Source: Rhodospirillales bacterium (GTDB taxonomy: Bacteria; Pseudomonadota; Alphaproteobacteria; Rhodospirillales; JASLQF01). From it: 58,087 nt of DNA. Both the position numbers and the translations under genes were made by a program. Position 1 is the stretch's first letter. Every line of letters starts with the position of its first letter. Below are positions 1 through 6,384 of this stretch, piece by piece. The stretch lies in assembly GCA_030744625.1 (NCBI GenBank), contig JASLQF010000032.1, positions 1 through 58,087 on the forward strand, read 5' to 3'. Under the pieces are notes generated by a model. The model made no database searches and was not told the origin of the DNA. It saw only the letters and a list, made by a program, of their open reading frames with translations.

Positions 1-46
1 AGGCCCCCCTACACTCCGCGAGCATAGGGAGGAAGCGTCTCGCCCC

Positions 47-784
47 ATGGTCGCGCGCGTACAAACCGTCGCCTTCGCCGGCATCGAGGTCCTCGACGTC
101 GATGTCCAGGTGCAGGTGTCGTCGGGGCTGCCCGCCTTCACCGTGGTCGGGCTGCCCGACAAGGCGGTGGCCGAGAGCCGCGAGCGCGTGCGCGCCGCGC
201 TCCACGCCATGGGCCTGGCGCTGCCCCCGAAGCGCATCACCGTCAACCTAGCGCCCGCCGACCTGGCCAAGGAGGGCAGCCACTTCGACCTGCCCATCGC
301 CCTCGGCCTGCTCGCCGCCATCGAGGCGTTGCCGACCGACGCCCTCGACCCTTACGCGGCGCTCGGCGAGCTCGCCCTCGACGGGGCGCTGAGCGCCGTC
401 GCCGGCGTCCTGCCCGCCGCCATCCATGCCAGCGGGCAGGGGCGCGGCCTGATCTGCCCCGAGACCCAGGGCGGCGAGGCGGCGTGGGCCGGCGAGCTCG
501 ACGTGCTGGCGCCGGCCGACCTGTTGGCCCTGGTCAACCATTTCAAGGGCACCCAGGTTCTCACCCCGCCCGAGGCGCGGCTCGCCGAGGACGCCGCCAC
601 CTACCCCGACCTCGCCGACATCAAGGGCCAGGAAAGCGCCAAGCGGGCCCTGGAGATCGCCGCCGCGGGCGGCCACAACATGGTCATGGTGGGGCCGCCC
701 GGCGCCGGCAAGTCGATGCTGGCACAGCGCCTGCCCGGTCTGCTGCCGCCGCTCGACGCCGCCGAGGCCCTCGGTATTAGGTAG
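47..784 (+). pseudogene. comM: ComM/YifB AAA+ ATPase, N-terminal fragment (disrupted)
   Basis: This is the N-terminal half of a ComM/YifB Mg-chelatase-like AAA+ protein. The family includes a hexameric helicase that aids branch migration during natural transformation. The fragment has the Lon-S5-like N-terminal domain (about residues 1-180) and a Walker A GPPGAGKS at about 216-223. It then runs into the terminal inverted repeat of an inserted element, which supplies the stop TAG (reading ATT AGG TAG). The remainder, with Walker B, lies at 4249-5079, and the two halves together match the usual length of about 510 aa. Neither half has another frameshift, so the insertion looks recent. The N-terminal piece alone lacks Walker B and is unlikely to be active. 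Confidence 0.9.
764..773 (+). repeat. Left copy of imperfect 10-bp repeat flanking the element
   Basis: GAGGCCCTCG lies three bases outside the left inverted repeat. A near copy, GAAGCCCTGG, follows the right inverted repeat at 4255-4264. Both encode Glu-Ala-Leu in the comM frame and differ only at two third-codon positions. This could be a diverged target duplication or a coincidence of codon usage. Confidence 0.4.
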
Positions 785-794
785 CAAACACACC
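776..794 (+). repeat. Left terminal inverted repeat
   Basis: The 19-mer ATTAGGTAGCAAACACACC is the exact reverse complement of 4232-4250. It contributes the in-frame TAG that ends the comM N-terminal fragment. Confidence 0.95.
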
Positions 795-839
795 AAGCCC
801 CATCATACGAACGGCGTTCGCCTCGGGTAGTCTTGGTGC

Positions 840-1274
840 ATGGTTGATTACGTCATTACAGGGCTCGTCAAGCGCCGCGCTCACGTCGCTGGCGAGATTG
901 AGCGTACCCATGAAACTCTCCGCAAACTCCTGGCCAACCTGGAAAGCCTTGACGCCACCATTCTTCAATTCGACCCCGACTATCAGGTTGAAGCGATTCG
1001 GCCCAAAGCCTTCCGCCCGCCCAAGGACTGGTCAAACCGGGGGCAGATGACCCGGATATGCCTGAGCATCCTCAGACAAGCCGCTGAGCCCCTTACAACA
1101 CGCGATATAGCCCTCCAATTGCTCGTTGAAAGAGCCTTGGACAAGAGCGATCAGCGGCTACTCAGGTTGATGACCAAGCGCGTCGGCGTGGCGCTCAGGC
1201 TGCAACGCGACAAGGACGTTGTGCGGTCGGAACAGGGGCCGGGGCAGTATCAACTTTGGGAAATTGCACGTTAA
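840..1274 (+). CDS. Passenger protein, 144 aa, coiled coil plus winged-helix-like C-terminus
   Basis: Function unknown. Residues about 8-45 are charged and heptad-like (VKRRAHVAGEIERTHETLRK), suggesting a coiled coil. The segment about 75-143 (TRICLSILRQ, then TTRDIALQLL, ending GQYQLWEIAR) looks like a winged helix, suggesting a DNA- or protein-binding role. It is the first gene inside the left end of the element and reads inward from about 45 bp past the inverted repeat. I recall very similar small proteins annotated as hypothetical in alphaproteobacterial insertion sequences, but cannot verify this here. The ATG start is the first in frame and has no strong Shine-Dalgarno sequence. Confidence 0.75.
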   Translation: MVDYVITGLVKRRAHVAGEIERTHETLRKLLANLESLDATILQFDPDYQVEAIRPKAFRPPKDWSNRGQMTRICLSILRQAAEPLTTRDIALQLLVERALDKSDQRLLRLMTKRVGVALRLQRDKDVVRSEQGPGQYQLWEIAR

Positions 1275-1361
1275 AGTTATTCAATTCAAGATATGCTAAG
1301 ACATAAAGAGAACGGGTACTTGATTTAGTTTCAGTTTTATGGAATCCATAGGGTGACAGGC

Positions 1362-1399
1362 AACGAAAAGGCCGGGCGCGCCAACGCCCGACCTTCGTT
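1362..1399 (+). terminator. Imperfect inverted repeat, possible terminator
   Basis: AACGAAAAGGCCGGGCG and CGCCCGACCTTCGTT pair imperfectly around a short loop about 90 bp after the 144-aa gene. No T-run follows, so it may be a transcript-end hairpin or another structural element. Confidence 0.35.
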
Positions 1400-1488
1400 G
1401 AATATCCCGAACGCTTCTTGGGGTCGCCTCGGGATGTGAAAGACTTACGCGGGATTTATCCCTCATCGAGGATTCCCAGTCAAGAGGC

Positions 1489-1517
1489 GGCTCCTTTACC
1501 TTGTTACGAAAGGAGCC
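1489..1517 (+). promoter_or_regulatory. Hairpin that sequesters the Shine-Dalgarno of the DUF3892 gene
   Basis: GGCTCCTTT (1489-1497) and AAAGGAGCC (1509-1517) are perfect 9-bp inverted copies with an 11-nt loop. The right arm contains the Shine-Dalgarno AGGAG, six bases before the ATG at 1522. If the RNA folds, the ribosome site is hidden. This would limit translation from read-through transcripts or respond to a ligand, protein or temperature. Confidence 0.6.
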
Positions 1518-1521
1518 AGCA

Positions 1522-1812
1522 ATGGCTGCCAAGACCCAAACCATCCGATGCATCAATAAAGATGACCGCAAGAATCCCTACGAACGGATTATTAATGTCG
1601 GCGGAAAAAACGCCGACGGTGGTCGTTGGAAACAATCGCAGCAACAGACAATCAGAGACATTGACTCTGGCGCGTGGGAGTACTTCGTCGGCTCCGGCCG
1701 AGATCGTGTGAAGGTCATTACTGCGATCAGCCCTTACGGCAACAAGTACATCAAGACAGAGGCAGATGGGAAGGAGCCGAACAATCTTCTAAGCCTTCCT
1801 GAATGTCCTTGA
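1522..1812 (+). CDS. DUF3892 domain protein (passenger gene)
   Basis: This 96-aa protein resembles DUF3892 ([16 protein letters not shown] near the N-terminus, then repeated GG and W/Y positions such as SGAWEYFV). The domain is small, of unknown function, and common in mobile or phage-associated genes. I chose ATG 1522 over an upstream TTG because AAAGGAGCC sits at the right distance. That Shine-Dalgarno is part of a 9-bp perfect inverted repeat. The 3' end overlaps the end of a convergent 69-aa gene by 62 bp. Confidence 0.75.
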   Translation: MAAKTQTIRCINKDDRKNPYERIINVGGKNADGGRWKQSQQQTIRDIDSGAWEYFVGSGRDRVKVITAISPYGNKYIKTEADGKEPNNLLSLPECP

Positions 1813-1960
1813 TGGTGTCATAGGGGCGCCGGAATCCATCCGGCTCAAGCGCCCAACTTAAAGCCTGTTGGGCTGCATAGAGACGTGAATATTGCTCGCG
1901 GTTGTCAGGGTCGCGTAGGGCGAGAGAGATTTGCGCTAATTCTCGGGCAAGCAGTGGCAT
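1751..1960 (-). CDS. Small protein (69 aa) downstream of the transposase
   Basis: Function unknown. Starting [10 protein letters not shown], the protein is mostly helical in appearance and ends in a Ser/Pro-rich tail. It begins 13 bp after the transposase stop on the same strand, so it is probably co-transcribed with it. The tail overlaps the convergent DUF3892 gene by 62 bp. The same frame is open upstream through the transposase region, but that part is a shadow; ATG 1960 follows the transposase end naturally. I recall similar small proteins beside IS1595-type transposases but cannot confirm it. Confidence 0.6.
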   Translation of the reverse strand: MPLLARELAQISLALRDPDNREQYSRLYAAQQALSWALEPDGFRRPYDTIKDIQEGLEDCSAPSHLPLS

Positions 1961-1973
1961 GGTCAGTCTCCGG

Positions 1974-2936
1974 TTATGTGGTTGCCCGCTGCCAATACCC
2001 TTTCCACTCCCGCGACACGGGGTGCCCCAGGGCCGCACCGGCAGCCAGTAAGTACAGCGTCCCGTTCGGGATGCGCCGGTTGTCCTCGCGCCATGCCGCT
2101 TCGTTCGCGTACTGGTGGAGGTAGCGCCCGCTGATATGGTGGTGCGTGCCAATCTCCATGCGCCGCAGCCGCGAGAAAAACGACTCGGCTTGGTTCGTGC
2201 AAGCGTCCTCATCCTTAAACGCCACGGAATGGTTGACGCGCTTCGCCGCGAACTTGGCGTGTAGGGCGTCCCAACAGGAAGCCTCATCGGCATAGACCGT
2301 GCTGCCATGCTCGACTCGGGCATGGATAGTCGAAAGCGCCTCATGCTCATCATCGAATACGAAAGGCAGGGTGTGCCCGTTGCGTTCGCGCATGACGACC
2401 ACGGCGCGGCGCTTGCCTGACTGGTGCTCTTTCAGGCGGCGGTCTATGCGGTCCTCTTTCCGGTTCTCGGGCTTCACGTAGCCGCCGAAGAAAGCGCCGT
2501 CGATTTCAACCTCGCCAGACAGCTTGCGCCCGTTCATTTCGGCGCCCATCGCCTCGCGCAGCTTGTGCGCCAGGACAAAGGCCGTCTTGTACTGAACATC
2601 CAGGTCGCGGCTCAGTTGAAGCGCGCTGATACCCTTCGCGCCGTTGACGAAGATCGCGATGGCGGCCAGCAAGTCGCGGATCGGCAGCTTGCGGCTGGCG
2701 AAGATCGTGGCCGTGGTGACGCTGAACTGTGCCTCGCAGCCCTTGCACTTGAAGATACGGCGCGAGCGGTATTCATAGACCGCCACGCAGCCGCAGCGGG
2801 GGCAGACGGGCTCGCCGTCGTTCTCAGCCCAGCGGATTTGCTTGAACGTCTCGTACGCTTCGTCATCCGACAAGCGCATAACCCTAGCGAGGCTAAGCGT
2901 GCGTGCCTTGGCGGAAAGTAGAAAGTGTTGTGCCAC
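1974..2936 (-). CDS. IS1595 family transposase (ISXO2-like DDE domain)
   Basis: A complete 320-aa transposase. An N-terminal zinc ribbon has CPRCGC at 45-50 and CKGC at 64-67. The ISXO2-like catalytic domain follows, with Asp146 in VEIDGAFFGG, Asp217 in VYADEAS and the TNQAESFFSRLRR motif (Asn248/Glu251) at the third acidic position. No internal stop or frameshift is seen, so the element may still be mobile. The start is GTG at 2936 with a GGTGAT-like Shine-Dalgarno. A consensus promoter lies just upstream, with a TGATATCA palindrome inside its spacer. The downstream 69-aa gene is probably in the same transcript. Confidence 0.92.
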   Translation of the reverse strand: MAQHFLLSAKARTLSLARVMRLSDDEAYETFKQIRWAENDGEPVCPRCGCVAVYEYRSRRIFKCKGCEAQFSVTTATIFASRKLPIRDLLAAIAIFVNGAKGISALQLSRDLDVQYKTAFVLAHKLREAMGAEMNGRKLSGEVEIDGAFFGGYVKPENRKEDRIDRRLKEHQSGKRRAVVVMRERNGHTLPFVFDDEHEALSTIHARVEHGSTVYADEASCWDALHAKFAAKRVNHSVAFKDEDACTNQAESFFSRLRRMEIGTHHHISGRYLHQYANEAAWREDNRRIPNGTLYLLAAGAALGHPVSREWKGYWQRATT

Positions 2937-2969
2937 TTATTATCACCATATTCGATGCTTACGTCACCG

Positions 2970-2998
2970 ATTATAGTGATATCATGTACCGTTGTCAA
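2970..2998 (-). promoter_or_regulatory. Consensus sigma70 promoter of the transposase
   Basis: On the minus strand, TTGACA (2993-2998), a 17-bp spacer and TATAAT (2970-2975) form a perfect consensus promoter. A TGATATCA palindrome (2977-2984) fills the spacer next to the -10 box, placing it to act as an operator. Confidence 0.75.
2977..2984. promoter_or_regulatory. Candidate operator TGATATCA, transposase side
   Basis: An 8-bp perfect palindrome in the transposase promoter spacer. An identical copy lies 43 bp away at 3020-3027. The pair suggests one regulator controls both divergent promoters. Confidence 0.55.
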
Positions 2999-3020
2999 GG
3001 GTGTTTATATCGTATATGAT
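2992..3020 (+). promoter_or_regulatory. Divergent sigma70-like promoter of the DUF6471 gene
   Basis: TTGTCA (2992-2997), a 17-bp spacer and TATGAT (3015-3020) point toward the gene at 3050. Its -35 overlaps the transposase -35 by five bases on the other strand, so only one promoter can be occupied at a time. Confidence 0.65.
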
Positions 3021-3027
3021 GATATCA
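3020..3027. promoter_or_regulatory. Candidate operator TGATATCA, DUF6471 side
   Basis: Second perfect copy of the palindrome. It starts at the last base of the -10 box of the DUF6471 promoter, so a bound protein would block its own transcription if it is the repressor. Confidence 0.55.
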
Positions 3028-3049
3028 ACACTGATAACGGAGATAGACC

Positions 3050-3277
3050 ATGCCAGATAGTGAATGGCAAGCCCGCGTTAAAGGTATGCTGAAAGCGGAA
3101 TTGAAGCGGCGGAATATCAGCTACAAGCAACTAGCCGAACGGCTGGAAGACTTGGGCGTTCACGATTCGGAGCGGAACATCAACAACAAGGTTTCCCGTG
3201 GCGGTTTTACCGCAGTATTCTTTGTGCAATGCCTAGTAGCGATTGGTTGCAGCACACTGCGGTTAGAGGATGGCTGA
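3050..3277 (+). CDS. DUF6471 small regulator-like protein
   Basis: A 75-aa protein matching DUF6471 (WQARVKGMLKAELKRRNISY, then LAERL and a C-terminal VSRGGFTAVFF). The segment KQLAERLEDLGVHDSERNINNK resembles a helix-turn-helix. It is divergent from the transposase. Two TGATATCA palindromes lie on its two promoters, so it is a plausible repressor of the transposase and itself; this is inference from position. The Shine-Dalgarno is GGAGAT, about 5 bp before the ATG. Its last 49 bases overlap the start of the next gene. Confidence 0.75.
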   Translation: MPDSEWQARVKGMLKAELKRRNISYKQLAERLEDLGVHDSERNINNKVSRGGFTAVFFVQCLVAIGCSTLRLEDG

Positions 3278-4173
3278 TCGTCGTCCTCTTACTGTCAAGC
3301 TCAGCCTTAGCCCAGCAAGAGACTGAAAAAGCGCCCGCCACGCTCGAACAGGGCCAGGGGACTGTCGTAAAGGCCCCAGCCCCACAAAACGAAGCACCCC
3401 AACCCACCGCTCAACAAAAGTCCACAGCCGCCCAGCCGCCGCCAGCCGCGTCCGTCCAAAGCGAGCGGTCCGCCGAACCAACCTGCGACCCCCGCTGCCA
3501 AGCCTCCGAGAAGCGTGAAAAAGCCGATCTTGAGGCCCAGCAGTCCATGGCTGAGTCTGCCCTTGACTTGATGATCATTTCTTGGTGGCAGCTTGGCGCC
3601 GGAACGATTGGTATTGGCTTGCTGATACTCACGCTCCGATATACGAGACAGGCAACCAAAGCCGCCGTCGATGCCGCAAAATCCGCCGAGGATGCGGTCA
3701 CGGTGACAAAAGAAACGGCCCAAGCCCAGCTTAGGGCATACGTCATTTGCGACGGAGCCGAGTTTCTTAACTTCAAATCCGAACGTCCCCTTGTCCAAAC
3801 GATGATCAAGAACTTCGGGCAAACTCCAGCCTATGACGTGCGATGCGCTTTTCAGTACAAATTCACACACGCCGTCGCGGAACCTATCGAGACCCCCAAA
3901 TTCATTGAAAAAGACTGGAGTACTTTGGGCATACTCGCGCCGGGAAGTTTTATCGGGAGCGTAACAGACCTGGAAGAGTCGCCACTGCCCTCTGAAGCGA
4001 AAAATGATCTGCTTGAAGGTAGAGCTATATTTTACGTCATCGGAGAAGTGAGATACCGAGACGTGCATTCTGAGCCCCGTTGGACCACCTTCAAGTATAT
4101 GTTTGGCGGTGACAACATCATGGACCCCGAATACAGTTTTTCTATCTGCAAAGACGGCAACGAAGCCAACTAG
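3229..4173 (+). CDS. Membrane-anchored passenger protein of unknown function (314 aa)
   Basis: Not recognised. The N-terminus has a hydrophobic stretch WLIVVLLLSSSALAQQ (about 15-30) resembling a signal sequence. A Pro/Gln/Ala-rich linker follows (30-85), then a membrane segment at about 115-137. A heptad-like helix (ATKAAVDAAKSAEDAVTVTK) spans 142-161, with a soluble C-terminal domain of about 140 residues after it. The TAQAQLRAYV junction followed by a beta-rich domain recalls membrane-tethered hypothetical proteins of mobile DNA. ATG 3229 overlaps the DUF6471 gene by 49 bp, suggesting translational coupling. A later start near residue 108 (MAESALDL) would remove the signal but keep the anchor. 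Confidence 0.65.
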   Translation: MPSSDWLQHTAVRGWLIVVLLLSSSALAQQETEKAPATLEQGQGTVVKAPAPQNEAPQPTAQQKSTAAQPPPAASVQSERSAEPTCDPRCQASEKREKADLEAQQSMAESALDLMIISWWQLGAGTIGIGLLILTLRYTRQATKAAVDAAKSAEDAVTVTKETAQAQLRAYVICDGAEFLNFKSERPLVQTMIKNFGQTPAYDVRCAFQYKFTHAVAEPIETPKFIEKDWSTLGILAPGSFIGSVTDLEESPLPSEAKNDLLEGRAIFYVIGEVRYRDVHSEPRWTTFKYMFGGDNIMDPEYSFSICKDGNEAN

Positions 4174-4231
4174 GGCAATTAGAGCAACCGCCCAAATCCA
4201 TCTTCTCAATCATACCTGCCCTCGGCGATTA

Positions 4232-4250
4232 GGTGTGTTTGCTACCTAAT
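4232..4250 (-). repeat. Right terminal inverted repeat
   Basis: This is the exact inverted copy of 776-794. Its last two bases (AT) plus the first host base (G) form an ATG in the comM frame, so the right border creates a possible new start for the C-terminal comM fragment. Confidence 0.95.
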
Positions 4251-5079
4251 GCCGGAAGCCCTGGAAGTGAGCATGATCCACAGCCTCGCCGGCCAGCTCT
4301 CCGAGGACGGGCTGGTGCGCCGCCGGCCCTTCCGCGATCCCCACCACTCGGCCTCGGTGCCGGCCCTGGTCGGCGGTGGCCCGCGCGCCCGTCCCGGCGA
4401 GGTGTCCCTGGCCCACCTGGGCGTTCTGTTCCTCGACGAGCTGCCCGAGTTCGCCCGCAACGCCCTCGATTCCCTGCGCCAGCCCCTGGAGACGGGGCGC
4501 GCCAGCGTCGCCCGCGCCAACGCCCACGTCACCTATCCGGCACGGGTGCAGCTGGTGGCCGCCATGAACCCGTGCCGCTGCGGCTATCTGGACGACCCGG
4601 GCCAGGCGTGCACGCGGGCGCCCAAGTGCGCCGTCGAGTACCAGTCCAGGATCTCGGGCCCGATGTTCGACCGCATTGACCTGCACGTCGAGGTGCCGGC
4701 GGTCCGGCCCGGCGACCTGTCGCTGCCGCCGGCCGCTGAGGCTTCGGCCAACATCGCGCCCCGCGTGGCCGCCGCCCGCGCCGTGCAAAAGGGGCGCTAC
4801 GGCCCCCTCGAAGCCACGCCGCCGATCCGCACCAACGCCGAGGCCGACGGCAAGCTGCTGGAACAGGTGGCCGGCCCCGACGAGGCGGGCCGGCGGCTCC
4901 TGGCCGAGGCCAGCGAGCGCATGAAGCTGACGGCGCGCGGCTATCACCGGGTGCTGCGCGTGGCGCGCACCATCGCCGACTTGGAGGCCAGCCCCGGCGT
5001 CGGGCGCATGCACGTCGCCGAGGCCCTGGCCTACCGCCGCATCGTGCCGGGAAGGAGCGCCGTGTTGATGGAGGGTTGA
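4249..5079 (+). pseudogene. comM: ComM/YifB AAA+ ATPase, C-terminal fragment (disrupted)
   Basis: This is the second half of comM after the inserted element. It resumes at EALEVSMIHSLAGQL, has the Walker B VLFLDELPEF at about 59-68, the cysteine motif AAMNPCRCGY and the RISGPMFDRIDLHVEVP segment, and ends with the C-terminal lid domain. The reading frame is intact. The ATG at 4249 is created at the border (AT from the element, G from the host), so a separate protein could be made, but it would lack Walker A. Precise excision would be needed to restore function. Confidence 0.9.
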
Positions 5080-5120
5080 GGGGGGCCGGTCGCCGGCGCC
5101 CGTAAGGCCCCTTTTCCCGT

Positions 5121-5134
5121 TTGATCGAGGTCAA
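5121..5134 (+). promoter_or_regulatory. FNR/FixK-type box upstream of the hemerythrin gene
   Basis: TTGATCGAGGTCAA differs by one base from the alphaproteobacterial FNR/FixK consensus TTGATCNNGATCAA. It lies 62 bp before the hemerythrin start, a reasonable activator position, suggesting control by low oxygen. Confidence 0.55.
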
Positions 5135-5196
5135 GGCGGGGCCGGGGAGCGCGATGCACTGTCACGGAAAGCGGCAGGAAACCGGGGGGGGGCACC

Positions 5197-5625
5197 ATGG
5201 CGACGATGGAATGGACGGACGATTTCAGCGTCGGTGTCGATCTCCTCGATGCCGACCACAAGACCCTGATCGACATGATCAACCTGGTGGCCAACTCCAT
5301 CGAGGTAGGACAATCCACCGAGACCCTCGGCGAAGTGATACAGCTTCTCTATGAATACGCGGAATTCCACTTCATCCGCGAGGAGGTCCTGATGGAGGCC
5401 TGCGGCTATTCGGACCTCGACGAGCACCGCAAGACCCACCAGAGCCTCAAGCAAAAGGTGAGCGGCATCCTCGACCAATACGCCGAGAACCCGGATTCCG
5501 TCGACGCCCGGGAATTGCTGGAATTCATGACCGCCTGGCTCACCGACCACATCATGAACCGGGACATGGCCTACGCCCCGGCCATGGCCGGCCGTTTCGT
5601 ACACAAAACGAAGTTGGAGTCGTAG
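5197..5625 (+). CDS. Bacteriohemerythrin (single-domain, diiron O2-binding)
   Basis: A 142-aa single-domain hemerythrin that should bind O2 reversibly at a diiron site in the cytoplasm, for oxygen storage, delivery or sensing. All seven expected ligands are visible in order: His in DADHKTL, His and Glu in HFIREE, two His in HRKTH, and His and Asp in HIMNRD. There is no signal peptide or fused signalling domain. The gene is alone on the plus strand between comM and the convergent his cluster. An FNR-type box lies 62 bp upstream of the start, which fits a role at low oxygen. The leader before the ATG contains an unusual G-run. Confidence 0.92.
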   Translation: MATMEWTDDFSVGVDLLDADHKTLIDMINLVANSIEVGQSTETLGEVIQLLYEYAEFHFIREEVLMEACGYSDLDEHRKTHQSLKQKVSGILDQYAENPDSVDARELLEFMTAWLTDHIMNRDMAYAPAMAGRFVHKTKLES

Positions 5626-5649
5626 CGCCTCTCCCCTGTCCGCGCCGTC

Positions 5650-6018
5650 TCACTTGTCTATCGGCTTGATCATGCGGCCGAGGTCCTTGCCGGCGAAGAT
5701 GTGGACGTGGAAGTGGAGGACCTCCTGGTGGCCGTCGCCGCCGATGTTGGAGAGGAAGCGGTAGCCGTCGCCGACGACGCCGAGCTGGCGCGCCACGTGG
5801 CCGACGGCGCGGAAGAAGCCGCTGATTTCGGAATCGGTCGCATTGGCCGAGAAATCGTCCATCGAAACGTAGGCCCCCTTGGGGATGACCAGCACGTGCA
5901 CCGGCGTTTGCGGGTTGATGTCACGGAAGGCGAGGGCGTGCGCGTCCTCGTAAACCTTGTCGCAGGGAATTTCGCCGCGCAGGATCTTGGCGAAGATGTT
6001 GTCGGCATCGTAATCCAT
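5650..6018 (-). CDS. HIT family (histidine triad) nucleotide-binding protein
   Basis: A 122-aa HinT-type protein that hydrolyses purine nucleoside phosphoramidates. The histidine triad is visible as HFHVHIFAG near the C-terminus, and the N-terminal FAKILRGEIP is typical of the family. It is the last gene of the his cluster, 12 bp after hisE on the same strand, an arrangement frequent in alphaproteobacteria. Start at the ATG of MDYDADNIF. Confidence 0.93.
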   Translation of the reverse strand: MDYDADNIFAKILRGEIPCDKVYEDAHALAFRDINPQTPVHVLVIPKGAYVSMDDFSANATDSEISGFFRAVGHVARQLGVVGDGYRFLSNIGGDGHQEVLHFHVHIFAGKDLGRMIKPIDK

Positions 6019-6030
6019 GGTCTTGCCTTC

Positions 6031-6378
6031 TTATTCCGGTTGCGGTTCGGGGCGCGCCGCCTTTTCGTCGAGGCCGGACGTGCCCTCGCGGCGCGCCAGC
6101 TCGGCCCACACGTCAGCCGGCGCGATACCCACCTCGGCCCACAGCACCAGCAGGTGGTAGAGAAGGTCGGCGCTCTCCTCGGTCACGTGTCGGGACGAGG
6201 TGTGATGGGCGGCGACCACCACCTCGACGGCTTCCTCGTCCACTTTCTGGGCGATGGCGCCAAGACCCCCGGCGAAAAGCTGGGCGGTATAGGAGCTTTC
6301 GGGATCGGCGCCGCGGCGGCTTTCGATGGTCGCGAAAAGGCGCTCGAGCTGGGTGCTGTCGGGGGGTTTACCGGCCAT
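6031..6378 (-). CDS. hisE: Phosphoribosyl-ATP pyrophosphatase
   Basis: HisE (115 aa) converts phosphoribosyl-ATP to phosphoribosyl-AMP, the second step of histidine synthesis. It shows the MazG-like four-helix pattern: SYTAQLFAGG, KVDEEAVEVVVAA and ESADLLYHLLVLW with the conserved acidic residues that bind magnesium. It sits 6 bp after hisF. It is a stand-alone gene, not fused to hisI, which is not in this window. Confidence 0.95.
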   Translation of the reverse strand: MAGKPPDSTQLERLFATIESRRGADPESSYTAQLFAGGLGAIAQKVDEEAVEVVVAAHHTSSRHVTEESADLLYHLLVLWAEVGIAPADVWAELARREGTSGLDEKAARPEPQPE

Positions 6379-6384
6379 GTGTCA

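Larger units (their letters stand above)
776..4250. mobile_element. IS1595-like element with passenger genes, inserted in comM
   Basis: The element is bounded by perfect 19-bp terminal inverted repeats and interrupts comM. It encodes one IS1595/ISXO2-type transposase on the minus strand. It also carries five other likely genes: a 144-aa protein, a DUF3892 protein, a 69-aa protein, a DUF6471 protein and a 314-aa membrane-anchored protein. By eye its GC content is clearly lower than the flanks. IS1595-family elements with passenger genes are known, and this set looks like one of them, but the subgroup cannot be named without a search. The 8-bp target duplication typical of the family is not visible. 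Confidence 0.88.

Noticed and set aside
1501..1521. TTG start for the DUF3892 gene
   Set aside because: It lies in the hairpin loop upstream of a well-spaced Shine-Dalgarno and ATG at 1522.
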